This document shows positions 58,299-64,000 of a stretch of DNA of 64,000 bases, one piece after another. The translations under genes and the position numbers were made by a program. Position 1 is the stretch's first letter. Each line of letters starts with the position of its first letter. The notes beneath the pieces are model-generated. The model saw only the letters and a program-made list of their open reading frames with translations. It searched no databases and was not told where the DNA came from. The DNA comes from Lentzea albida (GTDB taxonomy: Bacteria; Actinomycetota; Actinomycetes; Mycobacteriales; Pseudonocardiaceae), in NCBI RefSeq assembly GCF_900111005.1, contig NZ_FOFV01000020.1, positions 62,001-126,000 on the forward strand, written 5' to 3'.

Positions 58299-58757
58299 TC
58301 AGCAGGTCGACGCCTTGGCGTTCGCGTCGAAGGTCGCGCCGCCGTTCCAGTCGGCCTGGCCCCAGCCGCACCTCGTGGCTCCGGGCGAGTAGACCATGTT
58401 GCCCCAGTGCGCACCGGCCGCGGGGGACGCGAAGAAGTCCACGTACTTGTTGCGCGGACGGTCCCAGACGGTGAGCTGCAGGTCCTTGCCGGGACGTGTG
58501 CTGCCGCCCTGGTAGGCGGAGAAGCGCACCCACTTCGTGCCGCAGGCCGACGAGTAGCGCAGCTCGAACAGCCCCTTGGCGGTGGACGACGAGCCGACCG
58601 TGGTCGCGCCCGACGCGCAGCCGGTGACCTCCGGGTCCCTGTTGTCGCAGCCGGTGCCCGAACACGTCGCCGCGCTCGCCACCCCTGGTGCCATCGACAG
58701 CAAAGACGCGCACGCCGTGACCAGCAGTGCGGCCCTGCCGAGTTTTCCGAGCGTCAT
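58299..58757 (-). CDS. Secreted DUF2690 protein
   Basis: 152 residues from ATG 58757 (GGGGAG upstream). Signal peptide (LGRAALLVTACASLLSMA, cleavage near SAA), then CSGTGCDNRDPEVTGC, with Cys pairs and a FELRYSSACGTKWVRFSAY core typical of DUF2690, an extracellular actinobacterial family of unknown role. It ends 7 nt from the strong terminator. Confidence 0.85.
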   Translation of the reverse strand: MTLGKLGRAALLVTACASLLSMAPGVASAATCSGTGCDNRDPEVTGCASGATTVGSSSTAKGLFELRYSSACGTKWVRFSAYQGGSTRPGKDLQLTVWDRPRNKYVDFFASPAAGAHWGNMVYSPGATRCGWGQADWNGGATFDANAKASTC

Positions 58758-58842
58758 CAGAGGACTCCCCCCTCGTGGATCTGCACGAACGGGAAGAACA
58801 CTGGCAGCCGGGAACCAGGGCGAACAGCGACAACCTCCACGA

Positions 58843-58872
58843 CCGACCTCCACGTTCGATCGTGGAGGTCGG
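58843..58872 (-). terminator. Perfect 12-bp stem-loop after the miaB-downstream gene
   Basis: CCGACCTCCACG (58843-58854) pairs with 58861-58872 around a 6-nt loop, 8 nt past the minus-strand stop at 58880. Confidence 0.8.
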
Positions 58873-58879
58873 GCCGAGA

Positions 58880-59347
58880 TCAGAGCTGGGGCGGGCGGGA
58901 CGCCGCGATCTTCACCCACTTGACGAGCAGCACCACCACGGCGATCACCGCGATGACCAGCCCGATGCCGGGGCCGGGTCCGATGGTCTTGTTGCTCGTC
59001 GTCGTCTGCTGCGTCCAGATCGACAGCACCCCGATGATCGACCCCGCGAACAGCCCCAGCGAGCACACCCAGGTGAGCACCCAGCGCCGCACCGCGAGCG
59101 TGATCCCGGAGCCCGCCACGCCGACGGCGAGGGCCAGGTACGAGAACAGCGTCGGGAGGAACAGCTCCGACTCGCCGAGCACGACCTGCAGGCCCGAGTG
59201 CTCGCCGACCCACGGCAGGATCAGCGACACCAGGATCGCGAGCACCGCGATGGAGATCGTCAGAGCTCCCGTGCCGGGGTCGATCCTCTTGGCCGCCTGG
59301 CGCTCGACCGCGTCCACTTCCTTGCGCAAGAAGTCCTCGTCACTCAC
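58880..59347 (-). CDS. Four-helix membrane protein downstream of miaB
   Basis: 155 residues from GTG 59347, overlapping the miaB stop by 4 nt (GTGA). A charged start [20 protein letters not shown] is followed by helices at about 28-46, 63-81, 87-112 and 126-144. This arrangement after miaB is usual in related genomes (Rv2732c-like proteins). Function unknown. Confidence 0.82.
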   Translation of the reverse strand: MSDEDFLRKEVDAVERQAAKRIDPGTGALTISIAVLAILVSLILPWVGEHSGLQVVLGESELFLPTLFSYLALAVGVAGSGITLAVRRWVLTWVCSLGLFAGSIIGVLSIWTQQTTTSNKTIGPGPGIGLVIAVIAVVVLLVKWVKIAASRPPQL

Positions 59348-60825
59348 TGGGCCGCACATCCCGACACGGCGGGCAGCGGGGCGGGCGCCCCGAACGACGG
59401 CAGACCGAGGCCGATGCCCGCGGTCTTGGGCTTGATGCCGGCCTCGGAGCGGTCGCCGGCCTTGGTGCGGCGCCACGACAGCGGTTCGCCGTCCGCCACG
59501 AGGTAGTGCGGGGCCGCGTACGTCACGACCGTCTCCACCACGTCACCGGGACGCGGAACCGTCGCTCCCGGCGTGAAGTGCACGAGACGACCGTCGCGCG
59601 CACGGCCGCTCATGCGCAGCGTCTCGGCGTCGCGCTTGCCCTCACCGGTGGCGACGAGGACCTCGACCGTGCGGCCGACCTGCTCCTTGTTGAGCGTGTG
59701 CGTCATCTCGTTCTGCAACGCCACGAGCCGGTCGAAGCGCTCCTGCACCACGGCCTTCGGCAGCTGGTCCGGCAGCTCGGCGGCGGGCGTTCCCGGCCGC
59801 TTCGAGTACTGGAACGTGAACGCCGACGAGAAACGGGCCTGGCGCACGACGTCGAGCGTGCCCTGGAAGTCCTCTTCGGTCTCACCGGGGAACCCGACGA
59901 TGATGTCGGTGGTGATCGCGGCGTCCGGCATGGCGGCGCGGACCTTCTCGATGATCCCCAGGTACTTCTCGGTGCGGTACGAGCGGCGCATCGCCTTGAG
60001 CAGGCGGTCCGAACCGGACTGCAGCGGCATGTGCAGGCTGTGGCACACGTTCGGCGTCTCGGCCATCGCGGCGATGACGTCGTCGGTGAAGTCCTTGGGG
60101 TGCGGCGAGGTGAAGCGCACGCGCTCCAGGCCCTCGATCTCCCCGGTGGCGCGCAACAGCTTGCCGAACGCGAGCCGGTCGCCGAACTCGACGCCGTAGG
60201 AGTTCACGTTCTGCCCCAGCAACGTCACCTCCAGCACGCCCTCGTCCACCAGCGTCTGCACCTCGGCCAGCACGTCACCGGGACGGCGGTCCTTCTCCTT
60301 GCCGCGCAACGACGGCACGATGCAGAACGTGCAGGTGTTGTTGCAGCCCACCGAGATCGACACCCAGCCCGAGTAGGCCGAGTCGCGCGCGGCCGGCAAC
60401 GACGACGGGAACGTCTCCAGCGCGTCGAGGATCTCGACCTGCGCCTCCTCGTTGTGGCGCGCGCGTTCGAGCAGCACCGGCAGCGAGCCGATGTTGTGCG
60501 TGCCGAACACGACGTCGACCCAGGGGGCGCGCCGGACGATCTCGCTGCGGTCCTTCTGCGCGAGGCAGCCGCCGACGGCGATCTGCATGCCGGGCTTCGC
60601 CGCCTTCTGCGGGGCGAGGTGGCCGAGCGTGCCGTACAGCTTGTTGTCGGCGTTCTCGCGGACCGCGCAGGTGTTGAAGACGACGACGTCGGGCTGCTCG
60701 GCCTCGGTGGCCCGCTCGTAGCCCGCGTCCTCGAGCAGACCGGCGAGGCGCTCGGAGTCGTGCACGTTCATCTGACACCCGAACGTGCGGATCTGGAAGC
60801 TCTTGCGAACCTGCGCGGTACTCAC
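59344..60825 (-). CDS. miaB: tRNA-2-methylthio-N6-dimethylallyladenosine synthase
   Basis: 493 residues from GTG 60825. The N-terminal MTTase domain has [16 protein letters not shown] and GGCLAQ (three Cys for the auxiliary cluster); the radical-SAM motif is CNNTCTFC; a TRAM domain lies near 390-450. It methylthiolates the A37 isopentenylated by MiaA. The C-terminal 50 residues are an unconserved extension. Confidence 0.96.
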   Translation of the reverse strand: MSTAQVRKSFQIRTFGCQMNVHDSERLAGLLEDAGYERATEAEQPDVVVFNTCAVRENADNKLYGTLGHLAPQKAAKPGMQIAVGGCLAQKDRSEIVRRAPWVDVVFGTHNIGSLPVLLERARHNEEAQVEILDALETFPSSLPAARDSAYSGWVSISVGCNNTCTFCIVPSLRGKEKDRRPGDVLAEVQTLVDEGVLEVTLLGQNVNSYGVEFGDRLAFGKLLRATGEIEGLERVRFTSPHPKDFTDDVIAAMAETPNVCHSLHMPLQSGSDRLLKAMRRSYRTEKYLGIIEKVRAAMPDAAITTDIIVGFPGETEEDFQGTLDVVRQARFSSAFTFQYSKRPGTPAAELPDQLPKAVVQERFDRLVALQNEMTHTLNKEQVGRTVEVLVATGEGKRDAETLRMSGRARDGRLVHFTPGATVPRPGDVVETVVTYAAPHYLVADGEPLSWRRTKAGDRSEAGIKPKTAGIGLGLPSFGAPAPLPAVSGCAAQ

Positions 60826-60955
60826 GCCAACACGATAACCCCTGGTCAGTGGCCCGAGTTTCGCGGACCGGGCAAAGCGGCGCCGACGTGCGCCGTGACC
60901 AGGCGAGACCTTCGTCGGGTGCAAGCACCGCCCACCCCCGTGGCACGATGCGCTG

Positions 60956-61879
60956 GTGCTGGGACGAGTGCATGCCGCCGTGAGCCTGTTGACCGCCGCA
61001 ACGGTCCTGACGGGCTGTAGCAGCACGGTGTCGGACATCAAGATCACGATGGCCACCGGCAGTCCCGGCGGGGTCTACTACTCGCTCGGCCGGGGTCTCG
61101 CGGACATCTGGAGCGGGCGGCTCGGCATCGCGAAGCCCCAGGTCGTCGCCACCGCCGGGTCCAAGGACAACGTCACCCGGCTGATCAACGACCAGGCGCA
61201 GGTCGGTTTCTCGCAGGCGGACGCGCTCGAAGGCGTCGAGGGCTCCGGCAAGCTGCGCGCGTTGGCCCGCATGCACGACGACTACCTGCAGGTCATCGTG
61301 CGCGCCGACCTTCCCGTGACGAAGCTGCGCGACCTGTCCGGGCTGCGCGTGTCGATCGGCGGGCGGGAGTCCGGCGTCGAGATCATCGCGAGCGAGCTGC
61401 TCAAGTCGGCGGGCGTCACCCCGCAGGCGGTCAACCTCAACCTCGACGACTCGGCGCAGGCGATGCGGGAGGGCAGGCTGGATGCGTTCTTCTGGTCGGG
61501 AGGGTTGCCCACCCTGGCCATCACGGACCTCACCAAGGGCCTCGGCGTGCGGATGCTCGACCTGAGCGACGTGCTGCCGAAGTTCCGCCAGGAGAAGCCC
61601 GTCTACGGGTCGGCGACGCTGCCCGCGTCGACCTACAACCTCCAGTCCGACCCGGTCGGGCCGGTCATCACGCTCGTCGTGCGCAACTTCCTGCTCGTCA
61701 ACGAGAAGATGCCCGACGACGTCGCCGAAGCGCTGGTGCGGCAGCTGTTCGACGGCCAGCCGGAGCTCGTGAAGGCGCACTCGGCGGCCCGCACCATAGA
61801 GCAGCGGTCCGCCATCGAGACGTCACCGGTGCCGCTGCACAACGGCGCGATGCGCTACTACCGCGAAGCCAAGGTCTGA
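60956..61879 (+). CDS. TAXI-type TRAP solute-binding lipoprotein
   Basis: 307 residues from GTG 60956. Lipobox LTGC (C21), then [49 protein letters not shown] typical of the TAXI family. It binds an organic anion or amino acid outside the membrane. No TRAP permease gene adjoins; instead its stop faces the histidine kinase stop at 3 nt distance, and TAXI proteins near two-component systems may act as their sensors. Confidence 0.85.
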   Translation: MLGRVHAAVSLLTAATVLTGCSSTVSDIKITMATGSPGGVYYSLGRGLADIWSGRLGIAKPQVVATAGSKDNVTRLINDQAQVGFSQADALEGVEGSGKLRALARMHDDYLQVIVRADLPVTKLRDLSGLRVSIGGRESGVEIIASELLKSAGVTPQAVNLNLDDSAQAMREGRLDAFFWSGGLPTLAITDLTKGLGVRMLDLSDVLPKFRQEKPVYGSATLPASTYNLQSDPVGPVITLVVRNFLLVNEKMPDDVAEALVRQLFDGQPELVKAHSAARTIEQRSAIETSPVPLHNGAMRYYREAKV

Positions 61880-61882
61880 GAC

Positions 61883-63268
61883 CTAGATCGCGGGCAGTTC
61901 CACCACGACCTTCAGGCCACCGTCCTGCGGGGACTCCAGCCGCACGACGCCGTCGACGCGTTCCACGACCAGCCGCACGATCGAGAGCCCCAGCCCGGAT
62001 CCGGGCACGTTCTGGTGCGCCGGGCTGCGCCAGAACCGGTCGGTGGCCCGTTCCAGCTCGTCCGGCTGCAGCCCGGGCCCGCCGTCGGCGACGGAGAGCC
62101 GCACGACGCCGTCGGCCTTGCGGGCGTCGACGACGATCAGCGTGCCCTCCGGGGTGAACTTCAGCGCGTTGTCCAGCAACGCGTCCAGGATCGTCTCGAC
62201 GCCGCGCGGCGGGGCCAGGACCATGCCGACCTTCTGCCCGTCCAGCACGAGGTGCACGTCCTTCGCCGCCGCGGCCGACTGCCACGCCGACAGCCGTGCC
62301 GCCACGGACCTGTCGACGTCGACCGGCACCGGGTCGACGGAGCTCGACTCGGCGCGCGCCATGGCGAGCAGCTCGTCGAGGATGCGGTTGAGGCGGTCGG
62401 TCTCGCTCAGCGCCTCGACCTGGTGCACCTCCGCCTCGGAGTCGACGTGACCCTCCAGGTTGGACAGACGGAGTTTCAGGGCGGTCAACGGGTTGCGCAG
62501 CTGGTGCGAGGCGTCCGCGACGAACGCCCGCTGGGACGCGAGCACATCGCTCACGTTCGCGGCCATCTGGTCGAAGGAGCGGCTGAGCTGCCGCAGTTCC
62601 GGCGGCCCGCTCTCCGCGCCGACCGGCGGCACCGGACGGCCCGACACCACCGCCGCGAGCAGCTTGCCCGTCGCGTCGTCGAGCGCCTGCACCGGGCGCA
62701 TCGTCCAGCGCACCACCGGCAGCGCCAGCAGCACCGCCAGCGCGAGCACCAGCAGGCTCGCCGCGAGCAGCAACGCCCACCAGGCGAGCACCTCGAAGCG
62801 GGTCTTCGCCGTCGGCGAGAACGTGATCACCGCGCCGCGCACCTCGCCGTCGACCAGGACGGGTTCGGCGAGCACGAGCCGCGTCTCGTCCCAGGGCATG
62901 AACAGCGTCGGCGCTTCCGGCAGCCGCCCGGCCAGGGCCTTGCTGACCAGGTCCTGCACGCCGCTCTCGCCGAGCGCGAGGTCGTTGCGCGACGACACCA
63001 GCGGCACCGTCGGGGCGTCGCGCGCCACGACGGCCACGCCGATGTCGTAGAGCTCGTCGTAGCGCTGCAGCTCGGGCCGCAGCAGGTCGGGCTTGTCGTC
63101 GATCAGCGGCCGCGCGGCCAGCGAGGCGAACCGGCTGGTGTCGGTGAGCCGGTCGAGGAACATCTCCTGCTGCTCCGCGGCCGCCACGTTGCGGCCCAGC
63201 GGCACGCCGAGACCCACCAGGACCAGCACGACGAGGGCGAGCACCACGCCCAGCAACCGGGACCTCAC
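61883..63268 (-). CDS. Sensor histidine kinase
   Basis: 461 residues from GTG 63268. Membrane helices at about 5-24 and 161-185 enclose an extracellular sensor domain (25-160); then HAMP, the H-box ADASHQLRNPLTAL with H255, N-box DNALKF, and the G motifs GGPGLQ and GSGLGLSIV. It phosphorylates the response regulator encoded 54 nt upstream on the same strand. Confidence 0.93.
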   Translation of the reverse strand: MRSRLLGVVLALVVLVLVGLGVPLGRNVAAAEQQEMFLDRLTDTSRFASLAARPLIDDKPDLLRPELQRYDELYDIGVAVVARDAPTVPLVSSRNDLALGESGVQDLVSKALAGRLPEAPTLFMPWDETRLVLAEPVLVDGEVRGAVITFSPTAKTRFEVLAWWALLLAASLLVLALAVLLALPVVRWTMRPVQALDDATGKLLAAVVSGRPVPPVGAESGPPELRQLSRSFDQMAANVSDVLASQRAFVADASHQLRNPLTALKLRLSNLEGHVDSEAEVHQVEALSETDRLNRILDELLAMARAESSSVDPVPVDVDRSVAARLSAWQSAAAAKDVHLVLDGQKVGMVLAPPRGVETILDALLDNALKFTPEGTLIVVDARKADGVVRLSVADGGPGLQPDELERATDRFWRSPAHQNVPGSGLGLSIVRLVVERVDGVVRLESPQDGGLKVVVELPAI

Positions 63269-63322
63269 AGGCCCTCACCCCACCCGATCACGACACGCCG
63301 ACCCAAGATCACCCAATCGAGA

Positions 63323-63997
63323 TCACACCTGCCCCAGCCGGTAGCCGACGCCGCGCACGGTCTCCAGCAACGCGGGCCTGCCGAGCTTGGTCCGCAACGT
63401 CGCCACGTGCACGTCCAGCGTCCGGTTCGCGCCGGACCACGTGCGGCCCCACACCTCGGCGAGGATGCGCTCGCGCGTGCACACAGCGCCACCGGCCGCC
63501 ATCACCAGTGCGAGCACCTGGAACTCCTTGCGCGACAGAGCGACCGACTCCCCGGCCACCGTGACCTCGTGGCGTCCCAGGTCGACGCGCACGTCGCCGG
63601 TCTCGAACACCTCCGTCGACGCCGCGCCCACCCCCACGGGATCGGCGCCGCGCCGGCGGCGGACGGCGTGCACGCGGGCGACCAGCTCACCCACGTCGTA
63701 GGGCTTGACCAGGTAGTCGTCGGCCCCGGCGTGCAGGCCGAGGATCCGGTCGTCGATCTCGCCGCGCGCGGACACCACGATGATCGCGACGTCCGAGGCG
63801 GCCCTGATGGCACGGCACAGCGTCACGCCGTCCATGTCGGGCAGGCCGAGGTCGAGCAGCACCACGTCGACGCCGGCGAGGCGGTCGAGCGTGCCGCGGC
63901 CAGTGGCCTGCCGGTCCACGTGGAAACCCCGCCTGGTCAGGGCGGGGACCAAGGCCTCGGCGACCCTGTCGTCGTCCTCGACGAGCAGCACGCGCAC
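63323..63997 (-). CDS. OmpR-family response regulator
   Basis: 224 residues from GTG 63997, three bases from the window end; a start further upstream cannot be excluded but the N-terminus MRVLLVEDDDRVA is normal. Receiver with D7-D9 acidic pocket, phospho-acceptor D49 and K98 region (LVKPYD), then a winged-helix domain (TRERILAEVWG, NRTLDVHVATLRTKL). It forms a two-component system with the kinase downstream. Confidence 0.93.
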   Translation of the reverse strand: MRVLLVEDDDRVAEALVPALTRRGFHVDRQATGRGTLDRLAGVDVVLLDLGLPDMDGVTLCRAIRAASDVAIIVVSARGEIDDRILGLHAGADDYLVKPYDVGELVARVHAVRRRRGADPVGVGAASTEVFETGDVRVDLGRHEVTVAGESVALSRKEFQVLALVMAAGGAVCTRERILAEVWGRTWSGANRTLDVHVATLRTKLGRPALLETVRGVGYRLGQV

Positions 63998-64000
63998 TTT

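Overview
GC-rich actinobacterial chromosome, with many GTG and TTG starts, third codon positions almost always G or C, and frequent 4-nt start/stop overlaps. The block nrdJ-nrdR-(small membrane gene)-lexA-hflX-dapF-miaA-DUF349-miaB, a B12-dependent ribonucleotide reductase, an IdeR/DtxR regulator, and DUF3558, DUF4192 and DUF2690 proteins fit a Pseudonocardiales-type organism (for example Lentzea, Saccharothrix or Amycolatopsis relatives). The genus is inference. I see no tRNA, rRNA, CRISPR, insertion sequence or prophage.

Layout. 1-2.8 kb: end of an IclR regulator followed by uronate dehydrogenase and 2,5-dioxopentanoate dehydrogenase (oxidative uronic-acid catabolism), closed by a strong terminator. 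2.9-8.1 kb: chloramphenicol phosphotransferase-like kinase coupled to a flavin monooxygenase, a secreted protein, RtcB RNA ligase, and two tandem paralogues of unknown function. 8.1-16 kb: DasR-like GntR regulator, orphan solute-binding lipoprotein, a GNAT/acyl-CoA-synthetase fusion next to an AcuC-type deacetylase (probable reversible acylation pair), a DUF3558 lipoprotein and a rhodanese. 16-25.4 kb: IdeR, galK, galE and an S9 peptidase in one run, then DUF4192, a secreted X-Pro dipeptidyl-peptidase, an adenosine deaminase-family protein and CutA. 25.4-44 kb: mixed accessory and housekeeping genes (HelD-like helicase, GH4 glycosidase, LspA, endonuclease V, ArsR/SRPBCC pair, MBL hydrolase, CBS protein, DUF4239, EcsC, a divergent FolD, a PEP-synthase/rifampicin-phosphotransferase-like enzyme, an ADP-ribosylglycohydrolase facing a LysR regulator, an HNH-like protein). 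44-61 kb: conserved core with nrdR-nrdJ, an SOS module (two LexA boxes serving lexA and a small divergent membrane protein), hflX, a wHTH/MFS pair, dapF-miaA and miaB. 61-64 kb: TAXI-type lipoprotein facing an OmpR-family two-component system.

How the genes work together: nrdR probably controls nrdJ; LexA controls itself and the small membrane protein; the wHTH and ArsR regulators probably control their divergent or downstream partners; miaA and miaB act successively on tRNA A37. Several genes belong to resistance-type families (CPT, Rph-like, HelD-like, MFS), but they are scattered and not a cluster.

Most of the window is ordinary chromosome. The least explained signal is a repeated near-palindrome with core GATATATC: an identical 16-mer at 33117 and 49067, and related copies at 49659 and 54275. 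Three of these lie at convergent gene ends, and the copy inside a gene uses rare A/T-ending codons. Weaker relatives lie in genes near 53651 and 26624. Other points of interest are a long hairpin that buries the ribosome-binding site of the gene after rtcB, and a short LysM-less protein in the position of the SOS division inhibitors ChiZ/DivS.
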